Assembly: GCA_017551925.1 (NCBI GenBank) | Contig: JAFZKA010000038.1 | Coordinates: 1-52,041, forward strand | DNA from: Bacteroidaceae bacterium | GTDB taxonomy: Bacteria; Bacteroidota; Bacteroidia; Bacteroidales; Bacteroidaceae | Length of the DNA stretch: 52,041 bases | Direction: 5' to 3' | Part shown: piece after piece, positions 25,921 to 34,230 of the stretch | Position numbering within the stretch: position 1 is the stretch's first letter | Layout: each line of letters starts with the position of its first letter | The notes under the pieces: model-generated | What the model saw: only the letters and a program-made list of their open reading frames with translations | Database searches by the model: none | Told to the model about the DNA's origin: nothing | Position numbers and translations under genes: made by a program

Positions 25921-26424
25921 ATGAAAAAGACTATTATCGTTGCACTTATGGCTTTCATGCCGTTTGTTGCTTTTGCACAGAAATTCGGACACGTGAATAC
26001 AGATGATATTATTCCCATGATGTCAGAGTATAAGGCTGCTCAGGCAGAACTTGAAACTCTCCAGAAACAGTATGGTGAGGAGTGGGAATATATGCAGAAC
26101 GAGTATCAGAAAAAGATTACTGACTATGAGAGCCAGCGCGAATCACTTCCGGAGAACATCCGCACACGCAGGGAGCAGGAGATAATGGACAGCCAGGATA
26201 AGATGCGTCAGTATGCCCAGGATGTCCAGACCAACCTTGACCAGAAGTCAAATGAACTTATGAGTTCAATTAACAATAAGGTACTCAAGGCTATCCAGGC
26301 CGTAGGTGAGGAGGGCGCGTATGTCTGCATCTTCAACATGGCCGGCGGAGTGGTTCCTTTTGTCAGTTCAACATTGACTACCGATGTTACCGAGGCTGTA
26401 AAAGCCAAACTTGGAATCAAGTGA
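25921..26424 (+). CDS. Skp/OmpH-family periplasmic chaperone (second of three)
   Basis: 167 residues with signal peptide ending FVAFAQKFGHVNTDDI. A central coiled coil of about 90 residues is rich in Glu/Gln. The C-terminal beta part (EEGAYVCIFNMAGGVVPFVSSTLTTDVTEAVKAKLG) is more divergent than in the first copy: VVDR is replaced by CIFN and the final motif reads TTDVTEAV. It therefore probably still trimerises but may prefer different clients. Starts 49 bases after the first copy; a hairpin separates it from the third. Confidence 0.92.
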   Translation: MKKTIIVALMAFMPFVAFAQKFGHVNTDDIIPMMSEYKAAQAELETLQKQYGEEWEYMQNEYQKKITDYESQRESLPENIRTRREQEIMDSQDKMRQYAQDVQTNLDQKSNELMSSINNKVLKAIQAVGEEGAYVCIFNMAGGVVPFVSSTLTTDVTEAVKAKLGIK

Positions 26425-26445
26425 TTCCTTTCCGTATAATACTGT

Positions 26446-26476
26446 AAGGGGAACAGGCTTCAGCCCGATTCCCCTT
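26446..26476. other. Intergenic RNA hairpin between second and third skp genes
   Basis: Arms AAGGGGAA (26446-26453) and TTCCCCTT (26469-26476) enclose a shorter inner stem GGCT/AGCC. No T-run follows, so it is more likely an mRNA-processing or stability hairpin, or weak attenuator, than a terminator. Confidence 0.5.
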
Positions 26477-26503
26477 GCCTGTTAATAGAGACACTAACCT
26501 TAT

Positions 26504-27091
26504 ATGAGACCTTTCAGACTGTTTTTGACATTTGTCTTTGCCAATATCTTTCTTGTGCTGACCGCGCAGGAGAGCAGGTTCGGCTATCTTGATTTCAATT
26601 CAACCCTTAAACTTATGCCTGAATATCTTGAGGCGGAAATAAATCTCCAGAAGATGCAGTCTGATTACAGGGCGGAGATTGAACGTGCCAAGAGAGAGTT
26701 TGAGAGACAGTATATTGAGTTCCTGCTGGAACAGGAGCATCTGCCTGCTTCAATTGTGGCAAAAAGACAAAAGGAGTTGCAGTTGCTTATGGACAACAAT
26801 GCCCAGTTCAGGGACAAGGTACAGGAGGAGTTGGAGAGTCAACGTGTCAATATGCTTGATCCGATTAAGAAAAAACTTCTTTCAGCCGTCTCAAAAGTAT
26901 GTTCTGACAAGGATCTTGATTATGTGATTGATACCGGTTCACAGGCTTATCTTGTCATTAATCCTGACAGGGGTGTGGACATCTCAAACAGTGTGTTTTC
27001 ATTGCTGGGTATAGAAAACACCATGGAGAGCGTGCCGAATGGCGGATCTGACAGGTCTGTGATCATAATTGAACAACAGGAAGGCAAATGA
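26504..27091 (+). CDS. Skp/OmpH-family periplasmic chaperone (third of three)
   Basis: 195 residues, longer than the other two by a C-terminal tail (NTMESVPNGGSDRSVIIIEQQEGK). Signal segment MRPFRLFLTFVFANIFLVLTAQ, then SRFGYLDFNSTLKLMPEYLEAEINLQ and a highly charged coiled coil. The end has DYVIDTGSQAYLVINPDRGVDISNSVFSLLG, retaining the DIS motif of the family. The signal cleavage site (LTAQ) is followed by a mature Glu-Ser. Its TGA overlaps the murI start (ATGA at 27088-27091), so this copy is coupled to cell-wall precursor synthesis. Confidence 0.9.
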   Translation: MRPFRLFLTFVFANIFLVLTAQESRFGYLDFNSTLKLMPEYLEAEINLQKMQSDYRAEIERAKREFERQYIEFLLEQEHLPASIVAKRQKELQLLMDNNAQFRDKVQEELESQRVNMLDPIKKKLLSAVSKVCSDKDLDYVIDTGSQAYLVINPDRGVDISNSVFSLLGIENTMESVPNGGSDRSVIIIEQQEGK

Positions 27092-27939
27092 ATGTGACGG
27101 GTAACGGCATAAAGTTGAGCAGGACCGGTCCGATCGGGGTCTTTGATTCGGGATACGGCGGATTGACCATACTTAAGCAGATCAGGCAGACTATGCCTGA
27201 ATATGATTTCTTTTATTTAGGTGACAATGCCAGGACACCGTATGGAACAAGATCATTCCAGGTGGTCTATGAATATACATTGCAGTGCGTAGTCAAGTTG
27301 TTTGAAATGGGTTGCCCGTTGGTTATTCTGGCCTGCAATACGGCATCGGCCAAAGCGCTTAGGACCATTCAGCAGATAGACCTTCCGCGTATTGATGCTT
27401 CACGCAGGGTTTTGGGCATCATACGTCCTACGGTTGAATCTATCGGTGCAATGACAAATACGCGTCATGTCGGTCTGCTTGCCACTCCGGGTACCGTAAA
27501 ATCGCTTTCATATCCGCTTGAGATAAACAAGTTGTTTCCTGATATTGTTGTGACCGGTGAGGCCTGCCCCATATGGGTTCCGCTTGTCGAGTCAGGTGAG
27601 TCCAGGTCAGACGGAGCGGATTTCTTTGTAAAACGCCATGTGGAAAACCTGCTGTCAAAGGATAGCCTGATTGATACGGTGATTCTCGGGTGCACTCACT
27701 ATCCTTTGTTGTTGGATAAGATTCGCAAGTATGTTCCTGACGGAATACGTGTAGTATCACAGGGGGAGTATGTGGCATCATCGTTGAAAGAATACATGAA
27801 ACGTCATCCGGATATGGATGCGCGTTGCACCAAAAACAGGGAGTGCAGTTATTTTACGACAGAATCTGTTGAGACATTCCTGCCTAACGCTTCGGTTTTC
27901 CTGAATGAGACCGTAAAGGTTGAGTCAATCTCGCTCTGA
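27088..27939 (+). CDS. murI: Glutamate racemase
   Basis: Supplies D-glutamate for peptidoglycan in the cytosol. 283 residues. The two catalytic cysteines are in LACNTASAKALR (about residue 79) and LGCTHYPLL (about 201). The N-terminal GVFDSGYGGLTILKQI and the LGDNARTPYGTRS loop are the other family blocks. Last gene of the DUF6242-DUF6089-uppS-bamA-skp cluster. Its final 15 bases overlap the convergent permease gene. No terminator was seen. Confidence 0.96.
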   Translation: MNVTGNGIKLSRTGPIGVFDSGYGGLTILKQIRQTMPEYDFFYLGDNARTPYGTRSFQVVYEYTLQCVVKLFEMGCPLVILACNTASAKALRTIQQIDLPRIDASRRVLGIIRPTVESIGAMTNTRHVGLLATPGTVKSLSYPLEINKLFPDIVVTGEACPIWVPLVESGESRSDGADFFVKRHVENLLSKDSLIDTVILGCTHYPLLLDKIRKYVPDGIRVVSQGEYVASSLKEYMKRHPDMDARCTKNRECSYFTTESVETFLPNASVFLNETVKVESISL

Positions 27940-29163
27940 TTTTTTTATAAAACGGCGTGCTATGGGACCAATGGGACGCACAGATATGAAACTGACCGCA
28001 AGAACGGTGATCAGCACAAGAATTATATCCTTTATATAAATGGCTACAGGGTAGGCGTCAACAATAAAACTGCCTTCAGAGCCAAGTTTGATAAAACCGA
28101 ATTTCTGTTGAAGCAGAATGGCCACAACTCCTAATACCAGACCGGATACAGCACCGATAAGTGATATGAGAACGCCGTTGGTAACGAATATGCTCTCTAT
28201 TGTCCGTTGTTCGGCACCCATACTGCGCAGCAACCCTGCATCCTGCTGTTTCTCCACCATAAGCATAATAAGGGAGCCGATGATATTGAAACATGCAATC
28301 AGCAATATGAATGACAGGAACAGGTATGAGATGAATTTTTCCAGTTTGACCACTTTGAATACATCCTGCTGTTGCTCTATCCGGTCCTGAATCAGGAAAT
28401 CATTGCCTAATACGGCGCTCAGTTCGCGTTTTGCTTTTTTCAGTGAGGTGCCTTGCCTGATCTTAAGTTCAAGTGCCGACGCTTCATTGTCGCGCCCTGT
28501 AAGTTTGCGGGCCAGAGCAAGTGAGATCAGAACATAATTGTCATCATATTTTTCCTGTTCGACCATGAACACCACTCCGGGTGAATATACATCTGCCTGA
28601 TTGAATGATGATGCCGGATTGGCAATGCTGACCTGTCCCTCTTTTTTGGGAACATACAGTTTCAATGGGGCTACAGGCTTCATTCCGCAATCCATTTTTC
28701 TCATCAGTCCAAGTCCCATTATTCCGTAATTGCAGATCTCATCCTCAAGCATATATATGCCATCGCCTTTGAGGACGTTCTCAATTCCGACAAGTTCATG
28801 ATAACTGTCCTCAACCCCTTTTATCATAACAATCTGCTGCTTGCTTTTATAGCCTATCAGAGCCTGCTCCTCAATGGTAAAGGAACTGATATCGATAAAG
28901 GGTAATGCCAGAGTGCGGTTTATCCTTTCGTCATCAGTACTGAAGAACTTGCCATGGGCCGGAACGACTTTCAGTTCCGGATCAAAATCCTTGAACAGTG
29001 ATTCAACCAGTTCATGGAATCCGTTGAATACTGAAAGCGTGCAGATAAGCGCAAAAGAGGCCAGCATTATTCCTGCCACTGATATGGCAGAGATAATATT
29101 GATCACGTTGTGGCTCTTTTTAGCAAAGAGATAACGGCGTGCTATGTAAAACGGAAAATTCAC
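27925..29163 (-). CDS. LolC/LolE-type ABC transporter permease (FtsX-like)
   Basis: 412-residue inner-membrane protein. The N-terminal segment FYIARRYLFAKKSHNVINIISAISVAGIMLASFALI contains TM1, then a periplasmic MacB-like domain of about 220 residues, then three TM helices near residues 270-395. The C-terminal LSFILLIACFNIIGSLIMLMVEKQQDAGLLRSMGA is the hallmark of the FtsX/LolE permease family. LolCDE extracts lipoproteins from the inner membrane in Proteobacteria; whether this Bacteroidota protein does so is inferred, and no ATPase gene is adjacent. Its ATG overlaps the rbfA stop by 4 bases. Confidence 0.88.
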   Translation of the reverse strand: MNFPFYIARRYLFAKKSHNVINIISAISVAGIMLASFALICTLSVFNGFHELVESLFKDFDPELKVVPAHGKFFSTDDERINRTLALPFIDISSFTIEEQALIGYKSKQQIVMIKGVEDSYHELVGIENVLKGDGIYMLEDEICNYGIMGLGLMRKMDCGMKPVAPLKLYVPKKEGQVSIANPASSFNQADVYSPGVVFMVEQEKYDDNYVLISLALARKLTGRDNEASALELKIRQGTSLKKAKRELSAVLGNDFLIQDRIEQQQDVFKVVKLEKFISYLFLSFILLIACFNIIGSLIMLMVEKQQDAGLLRSMGAEQRTIESIFVTNGVLISLIGAVSGLVLGVVAILLQQKFGFIKLGSEGSFIVDAYPVAIYIKDIILVLITVLAVSFISVRPIGPIARRFIKKSERD

Positions 29164-29495
29164 TTTTTAAGCAGTTCGTCAATATGAGCCATATAATCAA
29201 TGGTCCGGTCAAGAAAGAACCTGAGTTCAGGGATTATTCTAAGTTGATGGCGTACCCTTTGACCGAAATCATATCGGATATCCTTAACGTTGTCATTGAT
29301 GTTTTTGACTGTTTCTTCACCCTTCTCTGAAGGGAACACGCTCAGATATACGCTTGCAATGCTCAGGTCACTGCTTACCTTTACACCGCTTACGGTAATC
29401 ATAAGACCCTTGGTGAGTTTGGTCTGTTGCAGAAACAGTTCGCTCAGTTCCTTTTGTATGAGCCTTGAGATCTTTTGTTGTCTTGTACTATTCAT
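29160..29495 (-). CDS. rbfA: Ribosome-binding factor A
   Basis: Small 30S maturation factor that acts on the 16S rRNA 5' end helix. 111 residues with N-terminus STRQQKISRLIQKELSELF, then the KH-like core ITVSGVKVSSDLSIASVYLSVFP and C-terminal VRHQLRIIPELRFFLDRTIDY. The final HIDELLKK matches the family. Starts inside the 3' end of the O-methyltransferase gene (8-base overlap) and ends with a 4-base overlap on the permease gene, forming a compact three-gene operon. Confidence 0.93.
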   Translation of the reverse strand: MNSTRQQKISRLIQKELSELFLQQTKLTKGLMITVSGVKVSSDLSIASVYLSVFPSEKGEETVKNINDNVKDIRYDFGQRVRHQLRIIPELRFFLDRTIDYMAHIDELLKK

Positions 29496-30165
29496 TTGTA
29501 ATCTTCTTTCTTATAATTGATATGCCGTCACGGATGGGTATCATTGAAACTTCAACCCGCTCATCGGCGGCAACAATATCGTTGAATCTTTTTATGGCGC
29601 AGGTCTGCGGATCATTGTCATACTCCTGTTCTGCCACATGTCCGTCCCACAGGGTGTTGTCAGCCAGAATATAGCCTCCCGGTTTAAGACAGTCCAGAAC
29701 AACGTCATAATAATCAGGGTATTCCCTCTTTTCTCCGTCAAGAAATACAAGGTCAAATCCTGTTCCTAATGCGGGAACCACTTCAAGTGCGTTTCCGATA
29801 TGCAGCCTGATCTTGTCAGCATAAGGGGACAGCCTGATCCGGCTTGTTATAAAATCCTCCAATTCATCGTTGATTTCAATGGTATGGAGAACTCCTCCGG
29901 CAGGCAGGCCTTCGGCAATGCAGAGTGCGGAATAACCTGTAAATGTACCTATTTCCAATACGCGTTCAGGCCTTATCATGGTGACAAGCATTTTGAGCAG
30001 CCGGCCTTGAATGTGTCCCGATGCCATGCGCGGATTCAACTGCATCAGGTTGGTCTCCCTGTAAATTTTTCTGAGCAGTTCTCCCTCAGGACTTATATGG
30101 GCAGAGATATACTCCTCAAGTGCGTCCTCACCTGTATATCCTATTCCTTGACCTGACGTTGACAT
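29488..30165 (-). CDS. O-methyltransferase (COMT/YrrM-like, class I SAM)
   Basis: 225 residues. Motif I VLEIGTFTGYSALCIAEGLP (about 66-85), the acidic strand HTIEIND, the metal/catalytic strand LVFLDGEKREYPDYYD (about 142-157), and ILADNTLWDGHVAE mark the caffeoyl-CoA-O-methyltransferase-like family that uses a divalent metal. Bacterial members often have unknown catechol or tRNA substrates; TrmR (YrrM) methylates tRNA U34 in Bacillus, an interesting alternative given the translation neighbours, but not resolvable here. First gene of the operon, divergent from xerD. Confidence 0.88.
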   Translation of the reverse strand: MSTSGQGIGYTGEDALEEYISAHISPEGELLRKIYRETNLMQLNPRMASGHIQGRLLKMLVTMIRPERVLEIGTFTGYSALCIAEGLPAGGVLHTIEINDELEDFITSRIRLSPYADKIRLHIGNALEVVPALGTGFDLVFLDGEKREYPDYYDVVLDCLKPGGYILADNTLWDGHVAEQEYDNDPQTCAIKRFNDIVAADERVEVSMIPIRDGISIIRKKITNE

Positions 30166-30173
30166 ATTTTGCT

Positions 30174-30181
30174 TATCTTTG
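30174..30181 (+). promoter_or_regulatory. Candidate -7 element of xerD
   Basis: TATCTTTG fits TAnnTTTG, 44 bases before the xerD ATG. TTG at 30148-30150 gives a 23-base spacer, slightly long. Confidence 0.42.
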
Positions 30182-30200
30182 ATGTGTCGCTACCGCTCTG

Positions 30201-30208
30201 CAAAGATA
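30201..30208 (-). promoter_or_regulatory. Candidate -7 element of the O-methyltransferase / rbfA / permease operon
   Basis: TATCTTTG on the minus strand, 35 bases upstream of the methyltransferase ATG. It lies 20 bases past the identical octamer on the opposite strand, so the two transcripts would have overlapping start regions. Confidence 0.42.
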
Positions 30209-30225
30209 ACCGGTTTTCTGACAAT

Positions 30226-31161
30226 ATGAAAACAGACTCGGAACATAACACCTCAGGATCTCTTGATGCAATGCTGAAACGTTACCGTCAGTATCTGCTC
30301 CTTGAAAAGTCTCTCTCGCCCAATACGCTTGAGGCATATATTGACGATGCTTCAAAACTGTTGGATTATATGCGTGACTGCAACCTTGACATTCAGGAGA
30401 TAACGCTCGATGACCTGCATTCCTTCTCTGCCTCGATTGCAGACCTGGGCATTGCTCCGCGTTCCCATGCCCGTATCATATCAGGTATCAAATCCCTTTT
30501 CAGATTCCTTTGTCTTGACGGTTACAGGCCCGATGACCCGAGTGAACTTCTGGAACTTCCCAAGATAGGGCGCCATCTGCCTGATGTGCTGTCTGTGAGT
30601 GAGATTGACAGTATTATCGGACAGATAGACCTGAGCCAGCCTGAGGGCCATAGGAACAGGGCTATGATTGAGACCATGTACAGTTGCGGACTGCGTGTAT
30701 CGGAACTCTGCTCGTTGAAAATGGAGGACCTGTTCCTTGATGAGGGCTTTATCCGCGTAACGGGAAAAGGCAACAAACAGCGTCTGGTCCCTGTATCAGG
30801 AAGGGCTGTCCATGAGATCAACAACTATCTTTCAGACCGTTGCCATATCAAAATCAGGCCGGGTTCCGAGCCGTTCCTTTTCCTGAGTATCAGGCGTGGG
30901 CGTCAGTTGTCAAGGATAATGGTGTTTGACATCGTAAAGGACCTGACCGCCAAGGCGGGAATAAACAAGACAGTGAGTCCGCATACTTTCCGCCATTCTT
31001 TTGCAACCCATCTGCTTGAGGGCGGAGCCAACCTGCGTGCCATACAATGCATGCTGGGCCATGAAAAGATATCCACTACAGAGATTTACACCCACATAGA
31101 CCGCAGCCGTCTGCGTGAGGAAATAGTGACTCATCACCCCAGAAATATCGTAGATATTTAG
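30226..31161 (+). CDS. xerD: Tyrosine recombinase XerD
   Basis: Resolves chromosome dimers at dif together with a XerC partner. 311 residues from the ATG at 30226; 19 codons upstream are open but lie in the promoter region. The N-terminal SAM-like domain spans about 12-100, and the catalytic domain carries CGLRVSELC (Arg), HTFRHSFATHLLEGG (His/Arg) and LGHEKISTTEIYTHI (His and nucleophile Tyr). The C-terminal DRSRLREEIVTHHPR is typical of XerD. Intact and in a core-gene neighbourhood, so a housekeeping recombinase rather than a mobile-element integrase. A second one lies at 50014-50895. Confidence 0.93.
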   Translation: MKTDSEHNTSGSLDAMLKRYRQYLLLEKSLSPNTLEAYIDDASKLLDYMRDCNLDIQEITLDDLHSFSASIADLGIAPRSHARIISGIKSLFRFLCLDGYRPDDPSELLELPKIGRHLPDVLSVSEIDSIIGQIDLSQPEGHRNRAMIETMYSCGLRVSELCSLKMEDLFLDEGFIRVTGKGNKQRLVPVSGRAVHEINNYLSDRCHIKIRPGSEPFLFLSIRRGRQLSRIMVFDIVKDLTAKAGINKTVSPHTFRHSFATHLLEGGANLRAIQCMLGHEKISTTEIYTHIDRSRLREEIVTHHPRNIVDI

Positions 31162-31222
31162 GTTTTTTGCCATATTTGATGAAAAATCTTACGTTTTTAT
31201 CAAAAATATAGTGGCCGGAACG

Positions 31223-31252
31223 TTGTTTCTGATATTCTTTTTTGTAGTTTTG
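31223..31252 (+). promoter_or_regulatory. Strong Bacteroidota-type promoter of the OmpA/TPR lipoprotein gene
   Basis: TTG (31223-31225), exactly 19 bases, then TAGTTTTG (31245-31252). This is a full match to the consensus and leaves a leader of roughly 45-50 bases before the ATG at 31307. Confidence 0.62.
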
Positions 31253-31306
31253 CGCAAATATGCATTCAAGGCAAAAAATGTTTAACCAATAACTAATAAC
31301 AAAAGT

Positions 31307-32992
31307 ATGTTAAAGTCATTACGTTTTGCGCTTCTTGGCGCAGGTATTCTGATGCTTGCAAGCTGTAAGAATATGCAAATGAGCAGTGAGTACTATACAG
31401 TAACTCCCAACCCCCTCCAGGCTAAAGGCGGAGAGGTTGCTTATACTGTAACAGGGACATTCCCTGCCAAGTTCTTCCCCAAAAAGGTGGTTTGCACCGC
31501 AATTCCTGAACTCCGTTGGGAGGGCGGCTCAGTAAAGGGTGAGCCTATCACACTCCAGGGAGAGAAGGTTCAGGGCAACAACAAGGTTGTAAGTTACAAG
31601 GAGGGTGGTACATTCACCTATAACGGCAACTTCAAATATCAGCCTGAGATGGCAGAGTCTGAGTTGTATGTTACATTTGAGGCTACCAAGAAGGGTAAAC
31701 CTTTTGAACTCGCAGCCGTAAAGATTGCCGACGGTGTTGACGCTACCGCAGAATTTTATTCAGAGACTGCAAAGGGTGCCAACGTTGCTGCTTCAAAGGA
31801 TGCTTTCCAGCGTATCATTGACCAGAACAAGGATGCTACCATCATGTTCGTGATCCAGCAGGCAAACGTCCGTTCTTCAGAGACCAACAGTGATGAGGTC
31901 AAGAGTCTGAAACAGGCTTTGAAGGACTTTGCAGCTGACACCAAGAACTACGCTATCAAGGACGTTGAGGTTTCAGCATACGCTTCTCCTGATGGTGGTT
32001 TCAAACTGAATGACAAGCTGGCTTCACAGCGTATGTCAAATGCAACAAGTTATGTAAAAGGTGAGGTCAAGAAAGCAAAGGCAAGTGCCGATATCGTTTC
32101 AAACTACACCGCTCAGGACTGGGCTTATTTCCAGGAACTCGTTCAGCAGTCAACCCTGCAGGATAAGGACCTTATCCTCCGTATCCTCTCCAGATATGAT
32201 GATCCTGAAAAGCGTGAGACTGAAATCAAGAACCTCTCAGCTGTTTACAAGGACCTTGCATCTGACATTCTTCCTCAGTTGCGTCGTGCTCGCCTGAACC
32301 TGAACTACCAGATCATCGGCCGTTCAGATGAGGAGATCCAGGAGGCTTACAAGAGCGATGCTTCTGTTCTGAGTGTTGAGGAGTTGCTTTACGCTGCTAC
32401 CCTGACTGAGAACAAGGCTGAAAAGAAGGATATCTACACAACCACTTCAAAGAACTATCCTAATGATTACCGTGCATTCAACAACCTCGGTGAAATTGCA
32501 TTCCAGGATGGTGATCTGGCAACTGCAGAATCATTCTTCAAGAAGGCTCTGGCTCTCAACGCTTCTGCTCCTGAGGTTAACACCAACATGGGTCTGCTCT
32601 GCCTTGCACAGAGTAAGCCTGCTGAGGCTCAGACATATTTTGCAAAGGGTGGTCAGAGCAAGGAGAACCAGGAGGCTCTCGGCAACCTGTACATTGCACA
32701 GGGTCAGTATGACCGCGCCGTTACAGCACTCAAGGGCAGCAACACCAATGCTGAGGCTCTGGCTCTGTATATGAACAATGACCTGGCTGGTGCCAAGAAG
32801 GTTATTGCCGCTATCAAGAATGCCGATGCCAACACCGCTTACATTGCTGCTGTAATTGCTGCAAAGGAGAAGGATGCCGCTGCTGCTACACAGAACCTCA
32901 AGAAGGCCATCAGTCTTGATCCTGCTATGAAGGCTAAGGCTCAGAAGGAGTATATCTTCAAAACGGTTCCGGGTCTGTTGGCTGCCATTTAA
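31307..32992 (+). CDS. Outer-membrane lipoprotein with OmpA-like and TPR regions
   Basis: 561 residues. Signal ends LMLASC (Cys20). An N-terminal beta domain (about 25-130) is followed by a region with EVSAYASPDGGFKLNDKLASQRMSNATSYVK (about 222-252), which resembles the peptidoglycan-binding OmpA C-terminal pattern without the strict Asp/Arg pair. About 400-545 are helical repeats of TPR type (YRAFNNLGEIAFQDGDLATAESFFKKALAL). Codon choice is narrow and the promoter is excellent, so I expect an abundant protein. Similar TPR/OmpA lipoproteins are abundant surface antigens in this order; the exact function is unknown. Followed 25 bases later by dprA. Confidence 0.84.
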   Translation: MLKSLRFALLGAGILMLASCKNMQMSSEYYTVTPNPLQAKGGEVAYTVTGTFPAKFFPKKVVCTAIPELRWEGGSVKGEPITLQGEKVQGNNKVVSYKEGGTFTYNGNFKYQPEMAESELYVTFEATKKGKPFELAAVKIADGVDATAEFYSETAKGANVAASKDAFQRIIDQNKDATIMFVIQQANVRSSETNSDEVKSLKQALKDFAADTKNYAIKDVEVSAYASPDGGFKLNDKLASQRMSNATSYVKGEVKKAKASADIVSNYTAQDWAYFQELVQQSTLQDKDLILRILSRYDDPEKRETEIKNLSAVYKDLASDILPQLRRARLNLNYQIIGRSDEEIQEAYKSDASVLSVEELLYAATLTENKAEKKDIYTTTSKNYPNDYRAFNNLGEIAFQDGDLATAESFFKKALALNASAPEVNTNMGLLCLAQSKPAEAQTYFAKGGQSKENQEALGNLYIAQGQYDRAVTALKGSNTNAEALALYMNNDLAGAKKVIAAIKNADANTAYIAAVIAAKEKDAAAATQNLKKAISLDPAMKAKAQKEYIFKTVPGLLAAI

Positions 32993-33017
32993 TTCAGAAC
33001 AATAATCGCGTGAACTA

Positions 33018-34127
33018 ATGCCGGAAGATGAACTGACGGCGCTACTCACTCTAAACAGAATAGACGGACTTGGAAGCATAGGTGCCAAATACCTGTATGA
33101 ACAGTTCGGTAGCGCGCAGGAAATCTTAAGGAGCCGCGATCATCTTAAAGAAATCATACCTGGAATCGACACGCATCTTGTTGATGCATTGTCTAATTCC
33201 GGGTATGATTCTTTTATCCGTGAAGAACTTGAATTCATAGAAAAACACGGTATCAGATGTATCACACCTGCCCATCAAGATTATCCTGTCCGTTTAATGG
33301 ACTGTAAAGATGCCCCTCTAGTACTGTTTTCTTTGGGTAACGTCAATTATAACGCAGCACACACAGTTGCTGTCGTAGGGACACGTAAGGCCACAGATTA
33401 TGGCCGCAGAATGTGTCGTACCTTCATTAAGGAGTTACATGAACTATGTCCTGATGTGACTGTAATAAGCGGTCTGGCTTATGGCATAGACATAGAGTCA
33501 CATAAGGCTGCACTTGAAAATGATTGTCCTACCATTGCGGTACTCGCACACGGGTTGGATATGATTTATCCCTCTGCGCATCGAAGCATAGCAAAATCAA
33601 TGCTTCAAAAAGGAGGTCTGGTAACGGAGTTTACCTCACGTACCGTTCCCTTAGCCCACAATTTTGTGATGCGTAACCGTATCATTGCCGGTTTGGCCGA
33701 TGCTGTGGTGGTTGTTGAGAGTGCTGCGAAGGGCGGATCACTGGTGACTGCCGAAATAGCAGAGACATATAACAGGGAATGTTTTGCTTTTCCCGGAAGT
33801 GTAGGTGACCCGTATTCAGTTGGATGCAATGAACTGATCAGGGATAACCGTGCAAGTCTGATCTGTTCCGCTTTGGATTTTGCCAATGCAATGAACTGGA
33901 ATCAGCATGAACGCAGAGACCCTGTACAGAAAGAACTTTTCCCTGATCTTACCGATGATGAGAGAAATGTCTGGAACCGTGTAAGTGTAAAGGCTCAGGG
34001 TGTATCAATAAGCACTCTGATGGTGGATCTTAATATGCCGTTTCCAAAACTGACATCGGTTCTTTTCACTCTTGAAATGAAAGGAATGGTGAAACAGGCA
34101 CCGGGTTCAATCTACAAGCCCTGCTAG
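33018..34127 (+). CDS. dprA: DNA-processing protein DprA (Smf)
   Basis: Loads RecA onto incoming single-stranded DNA during natural transformation and is widely conserved even in non-transformable species. 369 residues. An N-terminal helix-hairpin-helix-like region has LNRIDGLGSIGAKYLYEQFG. The Rossmann-like core carries AVVGTRKATDYGRRM and VISGLAYGIDIESHKAAL, then HGLDMIYPSAHRSIAKSM, GGLVTEFTS, RNRIIAGLADAVVVVESAAKGGSLVTA and FAFPGSVGDPYSVGCNELI. The C-terminal winged-helix segment (about 310-365) is present. Lies 25 bases after the lipoprotein gene and ends at a strong hairpin. Confidence 0.96.
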   Translation: MPEDELTALLTLNRIDGLGSIGAKYLYEQFGSAQEILRSRDHLKEIIPGIDTHLVDALSNSGYDSFIREELEFIEKHGIRCITPAHQDYPVRLMDCKDAPLVLFSLGNVNYNAAHTVAVVGTRKATDYGRRMCRTFIKELHELCPDVTVISGLAYGIDIESHKAALENDCPTIAVLAHGLDMIYPSAHRSIAKSMLQKGGLVTEFTSRTVPLAHNFVMRNRIIAGLADAVVVVESAAKGGSLVTAEIAETYNRECFAFPGSVGDPYSVGCNELIRDNRASLICSALDFANAMNWNQHERRDPVQKELFPDLTDDERNVWNRVSVKAQGVSISTLMVDLNMPFPKLTSVLFTLEMKGMVKQAPGSIYKPC

Positions 34128-34157
34128 CCGCGGGAATGATTCTCTGCCGGAATAAAG

Positions 34158-34198
34158 AATGCCCCTGAAAGCCATTGAACTTTCAGGGGCATTTTTTT
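34158..34198. terminator. Intrinsic terminator between dprA and mdh
   Basis: A perfect 14-bp stem (AATGCCCCTGAAAG / CTTTCAGGGGCATT) with 8-base loop, followed by seven T. It stops dprA and probably also mdh from the opposite strand. Confidence 0.92.
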
Positions 34199-34230
34199 CC
34201 GTTTACTCTGTCGGCAATCCTTTTCAGGAA

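Noticed and set aside
27925-29163. Calling the permease a bona fide LolE.
   Set aside because: The FtsX/MacB fold is clear, but the ATPase LolD and receptor genes are not adjacent and related permeases have other roles, so I kept the family-level name.
30226-31161. XerD as an integrase of a mobile element or integrative conjugative element.
   Set aside because: Flanking genes are all core genes with normal spacing, no attachment repeats or tRNA lie next to it, and the protein has XerD-like ends. The same reasoning applies to the recombinase at 50014-50895.
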